NCBI RefSeq assembly: GCF_019048065.1
Contig: NZ_CP077291.1
Span: 3,224,001 to 3,288,000, forward strand
Reading direction: 5' to 3'
From: Citrobacter farmeri
GTDB taxonomy: Bacteria > Pseudomonadota > Gammaproteobacteria > Enterobacterales > Enterobacteriaceae
DNA: 64,000 nucleotides
Part shown: in pieces, positions 1 through 8,782 of the stretch
Layout: each line of letters opens with the position of its first letter
Numbering within the stretch: position 1 is the stretch's first letter
Translations under genes and position numbers: made by a program
The notes under the pieces: model-generated
Databases searched by the model: none
The model's input: the letters and a program-made list of their open reading frames with translations, nothing else
What the model was told of the DNA's origin: nothing

Positions 1-213
1 ATATATTTCCTGTCACAGGTAAAATCCTAAAAAAATAATAAAATACATGTTTATAACATATAAATAACAATACGATATCTTATCGCACGATATGCATAAA
101 CCGCGACTAATTATTTTGAAAATGATCGTTTAATATTGATCCCCTTCACAGAATGATGCCATTTCCTGGATAAAATACCCTCACCTTCCACTCATCCAGT
201 AAAGGTAAGCAAA

Positions 214-318
214 ATGGAAAATAATAGCCGTACAATGCCCCATATAAGGCGGACAACGCATATTATGATGTTTGCCCACCGTAATAGTTTTGACTTTCAT
301 TTCTTTAATGCCCGTTAG
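214..318 (+). CDS. speFL: SpeFL ornithine-sensing leader peptide
   Basis: A 34-codon ORF with ATG at 214 and TAG at 316 lies upstream of speF, preceded by an AAAGG-type ribosome site. The product begins MENNSRTMPH and ends FDFHFFNAR, matching the arrest peptide (speFL/orf34) of E. coli and Salmonella as I remember it, apart from Met rather than Lys at residue 19. In those species free ornithine stalls the ribosome near the C-terminus, which prevents Rho-dependent termination and lets transcription enter speF-potE. A GCCC...GGGC hairpin overlaps the final codons (about 309-333), as expected for a translation-controlled leader. The gene is too short for routine gene callers. The match is seen directly; the mechanism here is inferred from the family. 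Confidence 0.93.
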   Translation: MENNSRTMPHIRRTTHIMMFAHRNSFDFHFFNAR

Positions 319-411
319 TCTTTCGACTATGGGCACTCCAGCATACAGGTCTTCCTGACTCGCTGTATCACAGGCTCACGCCTGTATTCCTCAGTGCTCA
401 CACTGCTTAAA

Positions 412-448
412 CCTTGATTCGCCTGTGACCGGACAGGTAAGGTTTTTT
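412..448 (+). terminator. Terminator-like hairpin in speF leader
   Basis: CCTGT/ACAGG is nested inside AACCTT/AAGGTT and followed by six T residues at 443-448. It lies between the speFL stop and the speF start, so it could act as an intrinsic attenuator in addition to the Rho-dependent control known for this leader. The outer stem is interrupted by an asymmetric bulge, so strength is uncertain. Confidence 0.5.
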
Positions 449-574
449 GCATCCTAAAAAAAGCAATTTACTGATTTATTTATCAGGGGACAAACTTTGC
501 TTTTATTCCGGAGTTATCAGTTTCTCATTCGAGAAATTGAGGACCTGCTATTACCTGAAAATAAAGAGATGAAA

Positions 575-2773
575 ATGTCTGAATTAAAAATCGCCGTGAG
601 TCGTTCTTGCCCTGACTGTTTTTCTACGCAACGCACGATTGTCAATGTTGATGAAAGCCACTTTATTGACGTTGCTGCAGTGGTGTTATCTGTCAATGAT
701 ATTGAACGTGGGAAACTCGATGAAATTGATGCGACCGGTTACGGCATTCCCGTCTTCATCGCAACCGAAGAGGAAGAGCGCGTTCCGGCAGAATATTTGC
801 CACGCATTTCGGGCGTATTTGAATGTCACGAAGCCCGTACCGCCTTCTACGGTCGTCAATTAGAAACGGCAGCCAGTCATTACGAAACACAATTACGTCC
901 ACCGTTCTTCCGCGCGCTGGTTGACTATGTTAACCAGGGAAACAGTGCCTTTGACTGCCCGGGACACCAGGGTGGCGAGTTTTTCCGCCGCCATCCGGCA
1001 GGCAATCAGTTCGTGGAATATTTTGGCGAAGCGCTTTTCCGCTCCGACCTGTGTAATGCCGACGTGGCAATGGGCGATTTGCTGATCCACGAAGGCGCGC
1101 CGTGTATTGCTCAGCAGCATGCAGCGAAAGTATTTAATGCAGATAAGACCTATTTTGTGCTGAACGGCACCTCTTCGTCCAACAAAGTGGTCCTTAACGC
1201 GCTGCTCACTCCGGGCGATTTGGTTCTCTTCGACCGCAACAACCACAAGTCAAACCATCACGGCGCGTTATTGCAGGCAGGCGCAACACCGGTCTATCTG
1301 GAAACCGCGCGTAACCCGTACGGTTTCATCGGCGGGATCGATGCCCACTGTTTTGAAGAGAGTTACCTGCGTGAATTGGTTAGCGAAGTGGCGCCACAGC
1401 GTTCCCGCGATGCGCGCCCGTTCCGTCTTGCCGTCATCCAGTTAGGGACCTACGACGGCACGATTTATAACGCGCGTCAGGTGGTGGATAAGATTGGTCA
1501 CCTTTGCGACTACATCCTGTTCGACTCCGCCTGGGTAGGCTATGAGCAGTTTATCCCGATGATGGCGGATTGCTCCCCACTGCTGTTGGAACTGAACGAA
1601 AACGATCCGGGTATTCTGGTGACTCAGTCGGTTCACAAGCAGCAAGCGGGCTTCTCCCAGACCTCACAAATCCACAAAAAAGACAGCCATATCAAAGGCC
1701 AGTCGCGTTATGTACCACATAAGCGCATGAATAACGCGTTTATGATGCACGCCTCCACCAGCCCGTTCTATCCGCTGTTTGCGGCGCTGGATATTAACGC
1801 CAAAATGCACGAAGGCGTCAGTGGTCGCAATATGTGGATGGATTGCGTGGCGAACGGTATCGACGCCCGTAAGCTGATCCTCGAAAACTGCCATCATATT
1901 CGCCCGTTCGTTCCGCAATGGATCGAGGATAAACCGTGGCAGTCTTACCCTACGGCGGAAATCGCGAACGACCTGCGCTTCTTCCACTTCGTCCCTGGTG
2001 AACGCTGGCACGCGTTTGAAGGTTACGCCGAGCATCAATACTTTGTTGATCCCTGCAAACTGCTGCTGACCACACCGGGGATCAACGCACATACCGGCGA
2101 ATACGACACCTTTGGCGTCCCGGCAACCATCCTTGCCAACTTCCTGCGTGAAAACGGTGTGGTGCCGGAAAAATGCGACCTCAACTCGATCCTGTTCCTG
2201 CTGACCCCGGCGGAAGACATGGCGAAACTGCAACAGCTCGTCGCCCTGTTGGTGCGTTTCGAGCGGTTGCTGGAGTCTGATGCGCCGCTGGCTGATGTAC
2301 TGCCGTCTCTCTATAAACAGCACGAAGCGCGCTATGCCGGCTACACCTTGCGCCAGCTGTGTCAGGAGATGCACGACCTGTACGCACGTCACAACGTGAA
2401 GCAACTGCAAAAAGAGATGTTCCGTAAGTCGCATTTCCCGCGTGTCAGTATGAATCCGCAAGATGCCAACTACGCGTATCTGCGCGGTGAAGTGGATCTG
2501 GTGCCTTTGCCAGAGGCCGAAGGCCGCATTGCTGCGGAAGGCGCGCTCCCTTATCCGCCAGGGGTGCTGTGCGTGGTTCCGGGGGAAATCTGGGGCGGCG
2601 CGGTATTGCGTTACTTCAGCGCACTGGAGGAAGGGATCAACCTGTTGCCCGGTTTTGCGCCGGAACTTCAGGGTGTGTATGTCAAAGAGTGCGATGGTCG
2701 CAAACAGGTGTGGTGCTACGTGATTAAACCTCGCGACACACAGTCAGACCTGTTGAAAGGAGAAGCATTATGA
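575..2773 (+). CDS. speF: Inducible ornithine decarboxylase SpeF
   Basis: A PLP-dependent group III decarboxylase that converts L-ornithine to putrescine plus CO2 and consumes a proton during acid stress. The start at 575 (MSELKIAVS) gives 732 residues, the E. coli length, and follows AAGAGA; an upstream in-frame start at 497 would add 26 unconserved residues. Domains in order are an N-terminal wing/receiver-like part (about 1-105), the large PLP domain and a C-terminal domain. The Schiff-base lysine is Lys355 in SVHKQQ, and the PLP-binding TSSSNKVV and FDSAWVGYE segments are present. The stop overlaps the potE ATG (ATGA), so the two genes are translationally coupled. Expression should depend on the speFL leader and the downstream hairpin. 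Confidence 0.97.
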   Translation: MSELKIAVSRSCPDCFSTQRTIVNVDESHFIDVAAVVLSVNDIERGKLDEIDATGYGIPVFIATEEEERVPAEYLPRISGVFECHEARTAFYGRQLETAASHYETQLRPPFFRALVDYVNQGNSAFDCPGHQGGEFFRRHPAGNQFVEYFGEALFRSDLCNADVAMGDLLIHEGAPCIAQQHAAKVFNADKTYFVLNGTSSSNKVVLNALLTPGDLVLFDRNNHKSNHHGALLQAGATPVYLETARNPYGFIGGIDAHCFEESYLRELVSEVAPQRSRDARPFRLAVIQLGTYDGTIYNARQVVDKIGHLCDYILFDSAWVGYEQFIPMMADCSPLLLELNENDPGILVTQSVHKQQAGFSQTSQIHKKDSHIKGQSRYVPHKRMNNAFMMHASTSPFYPLFAALDINAKMHEGVSGRNMWMDCVANGIDARKLILENCHHIRPFVPQWIEDKPWQSYPTAEIANDLRFFHFVPGERWHAFEGYAEHQYFVDPCKLLLTTPGINAHTGEYDTFGVPATILANFLRENGVVPEKCDLNSILFLLTPAEDMAKLQQLVALLVRFERLLESDAPLADVLPSLYKQHEARYAGYTLRQLCQEMHDLYARHNVKQLQKEMFRKSHFPRVSMNPQDANYAYLRGEVDLVPLPEAEGRIAAEGALPYPPGVLCVVPGEIWGGAVLRYFSALEEGINLLPGFAPELQGVYVKECDGRKQVWCYVIKPRDTQSDLLKGEAL

Positions 2774-4089
2774 GTAAAGCCAAATCCAATAAAATGGGCG
2801 TGATGCAACTCACCATCCTGACTATGGTCAATATGATGGGTTCCGGCATCATCATGCTGCCGACCAAACTGGCTGAAGTCGGCACCATTTCGATTATCTC
2901 CTGGCTGGTGACAGCCGTCGGTTCCATGGCGCTGGCCTGGGCATTCGCCAAGTGCGGAATGTTCAGCCGTAAATCAGGCGGTATGGGCGGCTACGCGGAA
3001 TATGCGTTTGGTAAATCCGGCAATTTTATGGCGAACTACACCTACGGGGTGTCGCTGTTGATTGCCAACGTCGCCATCGCGATCTCCGCCGTGGGTTATG
3101 GTACCGAGCTTTTTGGCGCAACCCTCACCCCTGTGCAGATCGGTCTTGCCACCATTGGCGTGCTGTGGATCTGTACGGTCGCTAACTTTGGCGGGGCGCG
3201 CATTACCGGGCAGATCAGTAGTATCACCGTCTGGGGGGTGATCATTCCGGTAGTCGGCCTGTGCATTATCGGCTGGTTCTGGTTTAGCCCAACGCTGTAC
3301 GCCAACTCCTGGAACCCGCATAACGTACCGTTCTTCACGGCGGTTGGTTCGTCTATCGCGATGACGCTGTGGGCATTCCTCGGTCTGGAATCGGCTTGTG
3401 CTAACGCGGAAGTGGTGGAAAACCCTGAGAAGAACGTACCGATTGCCGTACTGGGCGGGACGCTGGGCGCGGCGGTGATCTACATCGTCTCCACCAACGT
3501 CATTGCCGGGATTGTGCCTAACATGGATCTGGCAAACTCGACCGCACCGTTTGGCCTGGCGTTTGCGCAGATGTTCACGCCGGAAGTGGGTAAAGTGATC
3601 ATGGCGCTGATGATCATGTCCTGCTGCGGATCGCTGTTAGGCTGGCAGTTCACCATCGCACAGGTGTTTAAGTCCTCGGCGGACGAAGGGTATTTCCCGA
3701 AAGTGTTCTCTCGCGTGACTAAAGTCGATGCCCCCGTTCAGGGAATGCTGACGATTGTGATCATCCAGAGCGGCTTATCACTGATGACCATTAGTCCGTC
3801 GCTGAACAGCCAGTTTAACGTGCTCGTCAACCTGGCCGTGGTGACAAATATCATCCCGTACATTCTGTCGATGGCCGCGCTGGTGATCATACAGCGAGTG
3901 GCAAATGTTCCGTCGGCGAAAGCAAAACCGGCAAACTTCGTGGCGTTCGTGGGGGCGATGTATAGCTTCTATGCGCTCTACTCGTCAGGAGAGGAGGCGA
4001 TGCTGTACGGTTCCATCGTGACCTTCCTCGGCTGGACGCTGTACGGTCTGGTTTCACCACGCTTTGAACTGAAAAATAAGCACGGTTAA
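2770..4089 (+). CDS. potE: Putrescine:ornithine antiporter PotE
   Basis: A 439-residue APC-superfamily inner-membrane carrier with about 12 hydrophobic helices. It exchanges cytoplasmic putrescine for external ornithine, completing the SpeF acid-resistance cycle, and can also take up putrescine. The first helix carries GSGIIMLP, the typical unwound TM1 substrate-site segment of APC transporters. Length equals the E. coli protein. The ATG overlaps the speF stop by four bases. No separate promoter is visible. The gene is followed by a REP element and a bidirectional terminator shared with the converging pgm. Confidence 0.97.
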   Translation: MSKAKSNKMGVMQLTILTMVNMMGSGIIMLPTKLAEVGTISIISWLVTAVGSMALAWAFAKCGMFSRKSGGMGGYAEYAFGKSGNFMANYTYGVSLLIANVAIAISAVGYGTELFGATLTPVQIGLATIGVLWICTVANFGGARITGQISSITVWGVIIPVVGLCIIGWFWFSPTLYANSWNPHNVPFFTAVGSSIAMTLWAFLGLESACANAEVVENPEKNVPIAVLGGTLGAAVIYIVSTNVIAGIVPNMDLANSTAPFGLAFAQMFTPEVGKVIMALMIMSCCGSLLGWQFTIAQVFKSSADEGYFPKVFSRVTKVDAPVQGMLTIVIIQSGLSLMTISPSLNSQFNVLVNLAVVTNIIPYILSMAALVIIQRVANVPSAKAKPANFVAFVGAMYSFYALYSSGEEAMLYGSIVTFLGWTLYGLVSPRFELKNKHG

Positions 4090-4098
4090 TAGCTCCTC

Positions 4099-4158
4099 GT
4101 AGGCCCGATAAGCGAAGCGCCATCAGGCAATAAAACAACGCCGGATGGCAGCCTACGG
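4099..4158. repeat. REP/BIME element after potE
   Basis: Two imperfect REP palindromes: GGCCCGATAAGCG...CGCCATCAGGC at 4103-4128 and a GCCGGATGGC half-unit at 4140-4149 ending in GCCTACGG. This is the standard enterobacterial intergenic REP type, sitting between convergent genes. Confidence 0.8.
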
Positions 4159-4176
4159 GAAAACGTGCGGGAATAG

Positions 4177-4202
4177 AAAAAGGAGCCAATTGGCTCCTTT
4201 TT
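4177..4202. terminator. Bidirectional terminator potE/pgm
   Basis: AAAAAGGAGCC-AATT-GGCTCCTTTTT is a near-perfect hairpin flanked by A and T tracts, so it can stop transcription from both potE and pgm. Confidence 0.85.
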
Positions 4203-4218
4203 AATGCAACTTTTCAAC

Positions 4219-5859
4219 TCAGGCGTTTTTCAGCACTTCGCTGACGATTTCAACCGCTTCTTTTTCGATCTGCTTGCGATGCTCTTCGCCGAGGAAGCTC
4301 TCGCAATAGATCTTGTACGCATCTTCCGTACCCGACGGACGGGCAGCGAACCAGCCGTTGTCGGTCATCACTTTCAGACCGCCAATCGACGCACCGTTAC
4401 CCGGTGCTGCCGTCAGACGCGCAGTGATTGGGTCACCTGCCAGCGTACTGGCGCTGACCATCTCCGGAGACAGTTTAGACAGCGCCGCCTTTTGTGCGGA
4501 CGTTGCGCCTGCCTGTAGACGGTTGTAGCTCGGCGCACCAAAACGGGCAGCAAGCTCGTTGTAGTGCTCCTGCGGGTTCTTCCCGGTGACGGCGGTGATT
4601 TCTGCCGCCAGCAGGCACATGATGATCCCATCTTTATCGGTCGACCACGGCGTACCGTCAAAACGCAGGAAGGATGCCCCCGCGCTCTCTTCGCCGCCAA
4701 AACCGAAGCTGCCGTCAAACAGACCATCAACAAACCATTTAAAGCCCACCGGAACTTCAACCAGTTTGCGCCCCAGATCGTTGACCACGCGGTCGATCAT
4801 CGCCGAAGAGACCAGCGTTTTACCGACAGCCACGTCTTTGCCCCACTGCGGACGATGCTGGAACAGATAGTTGATTGCCACCGCCAGATAGTGGTTCGGA
4901 TTCATCAGTCCCGCCGGGGTAACGATACCGTGACGGTCATAATCCGGATCGTTGGCAAATGCCAGGTCGAACTTATCGCGCAGTGCCAGTAAACCAGCCA
5001 TAGCACATTCAGAGGAGCAGTCCATACGGATGGCGCCATCTTTATCGAGATGCATAAAGCGGAAAGTTTGATCAACCTGATCGTTTACGATGGTCAGATT
5101 CAGTTTGTAATGTTCCGCGATACGCTTCCAGTATTCGATACCGGAACCGCCCAGCGGATCCACGCCCAACGTCAGACCGGCTCTCTGAATGGCTGCCATA
5201 TCGACGATATCCGCCAGCCCTTCAACAAACGGCTGCACCAGGTCCTGCTCTTTAACATGACCAAACGCCAGCGCCGCATCCAGAGAAATACGCTTCACGC
5301 CTTTAAGGTCATCAGCCAGCAGCGCGTTCGCGCGATCTTCCACCACTTTCGTGACGTTGGTATCTGCCGGACCACCGTTAGGCGGGTTGTATTTAATACC
5401 ACCATCTTCCGGCGGATTGTGGGACGGAGTAATGACGATACCGTCAGCCAGCGGGCCGCCTTTTTTGTTATGGACCAGAATGGCATTCGATACTGCTGGC
5501 GTTGGGGTAAAACCGTTGTTCTCCTGAACAATCACGTCAACCCCATTCGCTGCGAGCACTTCCAGCACGGAAATAAACGCTGGTTCAGACAGGGCGTGAG
5601 TATCTTTTCCCACATAGCACGGACCCGTAATGCCATTTTTTGCACGCTCTTCCGCGATAGCCTGCGCTATCGCCAGAATATGGGGCTCGTTAAAGCTATG
5701 ACGGCCTGCACTGCCACGGTGTCCGGAGGTGCCGAACTTCACCGCGTGTTCCGCATTTCCTTTTGCGGGCTTCAGTACATAGTATTGTGACGTCAGTTGC
5801 GCGACGTTAATCAAATCACTCTGTTGCGCAGGTTTACCTGCGCGGTCGTGGATTGCCAT
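4219..5859 (-). CDS. pgm: Phosphoglucomutase
   Basis: Interconverts glucose-1-phosphate and glucose-6-phosphate in the cytoplasm, feeding glycogen, UDP-glucose and galactose metabolism. The start at 5859 ([13 protein letters not shown]) gives 546 residues, identical in length to E. coli Pgm; a farther in-frame start at 5898 would run into the seqA stop region. The phosphoserine loop [11 protein letters not shown] (Ser near 146), the metal loop DPDYDRHG, the sugar-binding GGEESAGAS and the phosphate-binding [10 protein letters not shown] motif mark the four alpha-D-phosphohexomutase domains. It lies 23 bp after seqA on the same strand, the conserved seqA-pgm operon. Confidence 0.98.
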   Translation of the reverse strand: MAIHDRAGKPAQQSDLINVAQLTSQYYVLKPAKGNAEHAVKFGTSGHRGSAGRHSFNEPHILAIAQAIAEERAKNGITGPCYVGKDTHALSEPAFISVLEVLAANGVDVIVQENNGFTPTPAVSNAILVHNKKGGPLADGIVITPSHNPPEDGGIKYNPPNGGPADTNVTKVVEDRANALLADDLKGVKRISLDAALAFGHVKEQDLVQPFVEGLADIVDMAAIQRAGLTLGVDPLGGSGIEYWKRIAEHYKLNLTIVNDQVDQTFRFMHLDKDGAIRMDCSSECAMAGLLALRDKFDLAFANDPDYDRHGIVTPAGLMNPNHYLAVAINYLFQHRPQWGKDVAVGKTLVSSAMIDRVVNDLGRKLVEVPVGFKWFVDGLFDGSFGFGGEESAGASFLRFDGTPWSTDKDGIIMCLLAAEITAVTGKNPQEHYNELAARFGAPSYNRLQAGATSAQKAALSKLSPEMVSASTLAGDPITARLTAAPGNGASIGGLKVMTDNGWFAARPSGTEDAYKIYCESFLGEEHRKQIEKEAVEIVSEVLKNA

Positions 5860-5882
5860 TGCCTGGTCCTTTTCTGCATGGA

Positions 5883-6428
5883 TTAAATTGTTCCGCAAAC
5901 CTTTTCAATCAATTCCGCCGGGAATTGCATTGACTGCATGATGTGCTCAATCATGTTGCATTTACGGCCGGTGTTGGTGTTGGTGATCACCCAATACGGC
6001 GTGCCGGGCACGTGTTTTGGTTTGGTTTGGTTACCGTTTTTCAGCAGCGTCTGTTCATCAGCCGCAAAATAGACACGCGTACGCCCATGCAACGATTCCG
6101 TTGCCTCAGCAAACGCATGTTGATCCAGTGTATAGAGTGTAGTCAGCACCAGCATAAAGCGGTTAACGGCTTTCTTCTGTTCTGCATATTCATCGGACAG
6201 AAGCAGTTCACGCATAGCGCGCACTTTATCTTTGACAAGATTGACGGGTTTCGCCTCGACAACGACCGGTTGCGCGGCGCGAACCTCTTTTGTCACTGGC
6301 GTGACGGGCTGTGATGTGGCGGAAAACTTCAACATACGCCGTAAAATCTCGGATGCGCTCTCGCCGATATGCTTCGTGTGGCTGGCAATATAGCTATAGA
6401 GTTCATCATCAACTTCAATCGTTTTCAT
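5883..6428 (-). CDS. seqA: Replication sequestration protein SeqA
   Basis: Binds hemimethylated GATC clusters at oriC and behind forks to prevent re-initiation, and represses dnaA. The start at 6428 ([13 protein letters not shown]) gives 181 residues, the E. coli length. The N-terminal ribbon-helix-helix/oligomerisation domain (1-35) is followed by a variable linker rich in Pro, Val and Ala (about 45-65), then the C-terminal DNA-binding domain (about 70-181) with the conserved [18 protein letters not shown] and NTNTGRK segments. The linker differs most from E. coli. The gene is divergent from ybfF across 190 bp and is cotranscribed with pgm. Confidence 0.98.
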   Translation of the reverse strand: MKTIEVDDELYSYIASHTKHIGESASEILRRMLKFSATSQPVTPVTKEVRAAQPVVVEAKPVNLVKDKVRAMRELLLSDEYAEQKKAVNRFMLVLTTLYTLDQHAFAEATESLHGRTRVYFAADEQTLLKNGNQTKPKHVPGTPYWVITNTNTGRKCNMIEHIMQSMQFPAELIEKVCGTI

Positions 6429-6618
6429 CTTAATCCAGTGCGGTGTCTTATCTGATCTGAAATACAAATCGTTGGGAGTATAGGAGCAAATCCCAACGGC
6501 GAATAGCGTCAAACCTGGCTGAACAAAAAACTCGGAGAAAACCGAAGAGGTTGCAGCCCGGTGGCAGAATGGTCAACATAATACCCTAACCCGACAGAGC
6601 GAAAAAAAGAACTTTGCC

Positions 6619-7392
6619 ATGAAATTGAATATCCGAGCGCAATCCGCACAAAACCTGCACAATAATTCTCCCATCGTACTGGTTCACGGTTTATTTGGCA
6701 GTCTGGACAACCTGGGCGTGCTTGCACGCGACCTGGTGAACGACCATGACATCATCCAGGTCGATATGCGAAACCACGGTCTCTCTCCTCGCGATCCGGT
6801 GATGAACTACCCGGCGATGGCGCAGGATCTGTTAGATACGCTGGATATGCAACACATCGAAAAAGCCATCTTTATTGGTCATTCGATGGGCGGTAAAGCG
6901 GTGATGGCGCTCAGCGCGCTGGCTCCGGATCGCATCGAACGTTTAGTGGCAATAGACATCGCGCCGGTGGATTACCACGTTCGCCGCCACGACGAGATTT
7001 TCGCTGCTATCAACGCGGTGACGGCAGCAGAAGCAAACACCCGTCAGCAGGCAGCAGCGGTCATGCGCGAACATCTTAATGAAGAAGGCGTGATTCAATT
7101 TTTGCTGAAATCGTATGTTGACGGCGAGTGGCGTTTCAACGTACCGGTACTATGGGAACAATACCCGCACATCGTCGGATGGGAGACGATTCCGGCCTGG
7201 GATCATCCGGCACTGTTTATCCCCGGCGGCAACTCCCCTTATGTCACTGAAGCATATCGCGCCGATTTGCTGGCCCAGTTCCCACAGGCGCGTGCGCATG
7301 TGATTGCCGGGGCCGGTCATTGGGTGCATGCCGAAAAGCCGGAGGCGGTGCTGCGCGCCATCCGTCGTTATCTGAATGAAACGGCTAACTGA
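6619..7392 (+). CDS. ybfF: Alpha/beta-hydrolase esterase YbfF
   Basis: A 257-residue serine esterase of the alpha/beta-hydrolase fold; the E. coli enzyme hydrolyses acyl-CoA thioesters and short esters in vitro, and its physiological substrate is not settled. The nucleophile elbow GHSMGG places the catalytic Ser at 89, LVAIDIAP carries the acidic residue near 113, and GHWVHAEKP gives the catalytic His at 234. HGLFGS near residue 23 forms the oxyanion hole. The C-terminus is three residues longer than the 254 I recall for E. coli. The ATG has only a weak AAAGAA ribosome site. The end of the gene overlaps a degenerate LexA-like site. Confidence 0.95.
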   Translation: MKLNIRAQSAQNLHNNSPIVLVHGLFGSLDNLGVLARDLVNDHDIIQVDMRNHGLSPRDPVMNYPAMAQDLLDTLDMQHIEKAIFIGHSMGGKAVMALSALAPDRIERLVAIDIAPVDYHVRRHDEIFAAINAVTAAEANTRQQAAAVMREHLNEEGVIQFLLKSYVDGEWRFNVPVLWEQYPHIVGWETIPAWDHPALFIPGGNSPYVTEAYRADLLAQFPQARAHVIAGAGHWVHAEKPEAVLRAIRRYLNETAN

Positions 7393-7404
7393 TTAAAAAC
7401 TCGG
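7389..7404. promoter_or_regulatory. Degenerate LexA-box-like site
   Basis: CTG-N10-CGG with an A/T-rich spacer overlaps the ybfF stop codon and precedes ybfE. ybfE is a LexA target in E. coli, where I recall the site as CTG-N10-CAG; here the right half-site has CGG in place of CAG. Confidence 0.35.
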
Positions 7405-7520
7405 CGTCCGTGCGCGATTACTCGTACGAACGTTGGCGCGCCTCATTCGCTGATGTATGATGGCGCGCTATCCATCCGGGCAGAGGCCTGGCTGATTGTT
7501 TCCCCGAAGTCACCAAAATC

Positions 7521-7814
7521 ATGGCCAAAGAACAAACGGACCGTACGACACTAGATCTGTTCGCGCACGAGCGTCGCCCGGGACGACCGAAAACCAATCC
7601 GCTTTCGCGCGATGAACAACTGCGCATTAACAAGCGTAACCAGCTAAAACGCGACAAAGTTCGTGGTCTTAAGCGTGTCGAGCTCAAACTCAACGCGGAA
7701 GCCGTTGACGCGCTAAATGAGCTGGCGGAATCCCGGGAGATAAGCCGCAGCGAACTGATTGAAGAGATACTGATGGCCCAACTGGCGGCGCTACGCGGTC
7801 AGAATCTCGCCTGA
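7521..7814 (+). CDS. ybfE: LexA-regulated small protein YbfE
   Basis: A 97-residue protein of unknown biochemical role, conserved in Enterobacteria between ybfF and fldA. The N-terminal half is very basic (ERRPGRPKTNP...KRNQLKRDKVRGLKR), while residues about 50-90 (VELKLNAEAVDALNELAESREISRSELIEE) read as a ribbon-helix-helix module: one short strand and two helices, with the SRSELIEEI turn typical of CopG/Arc-like DNA-binding proteins. A nucleic-acid-binding role is therefore likely but not shown. E. coli ybfE is induced by DNA damage through LexA; the corresponding site upstream here is degraded on one side. No frameshift or truncation is seen. Confidence 0.92.
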   Translation: MAKEQTDRTTLDLFAHERRPGRPKTNPLSRDEQLRINKRNQLKRDKVRGLKRVELKLNAEAVDALNELAESREISRSELIEEILMAQLAALRGQNLA

Positions 7815-7871
7815 AATCATCCCATCCCCCACTTTCGTGTAGCATGGAGTGCACTCGTATGCGTTTGCTAT

Positions 7872-7900
7872 TTCCGCATACCTGACTGTTCTGCTATGAT
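7872..7900 (+). promoter_or_regulatory. Candidate fldA promoter
   Basis: TTCCGC at 7872-7877 and TATGAT at 7895-7900 are spaced by 17 bp, and a TG upstream of the -10 gives an extended -10 element. It lies about 65 bp before the fldA ATG. Confidence 0.4.
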
Positions 7901-7963
7901 TGCCGTTATCTGTGGGCAATTCGCCACCACCATTTCAATAAGTTTCAAGAGGTTACTTTACTC

Positions 7964-8494
7964 ATGGCAATCACTGGCATCTTTTTCGGCAGCGACACCG
8001 GGAATACCGAAAATATCGCAAAAATGATTCAAAAACAGCTTGGTAAAGACGTTGCCGATGTACATGACATTGCAAAAAGCAGCAAGGAAGATCTCGAAGG
8101 CTATGACATTCTGCTGCTCGGTATCCCAACCTGGTACTACGGTGAAGCGCAGTGCGACTGGGACGACTTCTTCCCAACCCTCGAAGACATTGATTTTAAC
8201 GGCAAACTGGTTGCCCTGTTTGGCTGTGGCGATCAGGAAGATTATGCCGAATACTTCTGCGACGCGTTAGGCACGATCCGCGATATCATTGAGCCGCGCG
8301 GCGCAACCATCGTGGGTCACTGGCCGACCGCAGGCTATCATTTTGAAGCGTCCAAAGGTCTGGCTGATGACGACCATTTTGTCGGTCTGGCGATTGACGA
8401 AGACCGTCAGCCGGAACTGACCGCTGAGCGCGTGGAAAAATGGGTGAAGCAGATTTCTGAAGAACTGCACCTGGACGAGATCATCAACGCCTGA
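7964..8494 (+). CDS. fldA: Flavodoxin 1
   Basis: A 176-residue FMN-binding electron carrier that serves pyruvate-formate lyase activation, IspG/IspH, BioB, MetH and radical-SAM enzymes such as the MiaB and LipA encoded in this window. The phosphate-binding loop SDTGNTE (residues 9-15) and the isoalloxazine-stacking loops around WYYGEAQ and [13 protein letters not shown] are intact. Ribosome site AAGAGG precedes the ATG. It is followed by the uof-fur leader region; in E. coli some fur transcripts start from fldA, and both respond to SoxRS. Confidence 0.98.
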   Translation: MAITGIFFGSDTGNTENIAKMIQKQLGKDVADVHDIAKSSKEDLEGYDILLLGIPTWYYGEAQCDWDDFFPTLEDIDFNGKLVALFGCGDQEDYAEYFCDALGTIRDIIEPRGATIVGHWPTAGYHFEASKGLADDDHFVGLAIDEDRQPELTAERVEKWVKQISEELHLDEIINA

Positions 8495-8692
8495 TGTACG
8501 GCGGCGCAGACAACGTTTGCGCCGCATCAATAGACAGAACCAATCAAAATAATTGCTACAAATTTGTAACTTTCTTGCCCATCCCTGTACAATGTGCGGG
8601 AGTTTTTAGGTGGCGCTCTCATTTCCAGGCAATACCGACTATTTATTAACATTTGCCAGAGGCTTGCAGTTTTCATTTAGACACGGCAGTCC

Positions 8693-8711
8693 TATAATGA
8701 AACGCATTATC
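8693..8711. promoter_or_regulatory. Fur box overlapping fur promoter -10
   Basis: TATAATGAAACGCATTATC matches the 19-bp Fur consensus at 15 of 19 positions and contains a perfect TATAAT -10 (8693-8698), with TTTTCA as a possible -35 at 8670. This is the expected autoregulatory site of fur. Confidence 0.75.
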
Positions 8712-8782
8712 TCGAGTGCAATTTCTGTCACTTCTTGTATGAAGTGAATCGTTTAGCAACAGGACAGATTCCGCATGACTGA
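8697..8782 (+). pseudogene. uof: uof leader ORF of fur, apparently frameshifted
   Basis: In E. coli a 28-codon ORF (uof) starts at this ATG and ends in a TGA overlapping the fur start, so that fur translation is coupled to it and RyhB can act through it. Here the ORF from ATG 8697 reads 16 codons (MKRIISSAIS..., ending SCMK) and stops at TGA 8745-8747. The conserved downstream frame, ending ATGQIPHD and TGA 8780-8782, is present but displaced by one base: 83 rather than 84 nucleotides separate the ATG from that stop. This is best explained by a single-base deletion near 8735-8739, or by a sequencing error. Coupling to fur would be lost. Confidence 0.6.

Noticed and set aside
1664..2461. A 265-codon minus-strand frame opposite speF
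   Set aside because: Antisense to highly conserved speF codons; Arg/Gln/His-rich translation without domain features.
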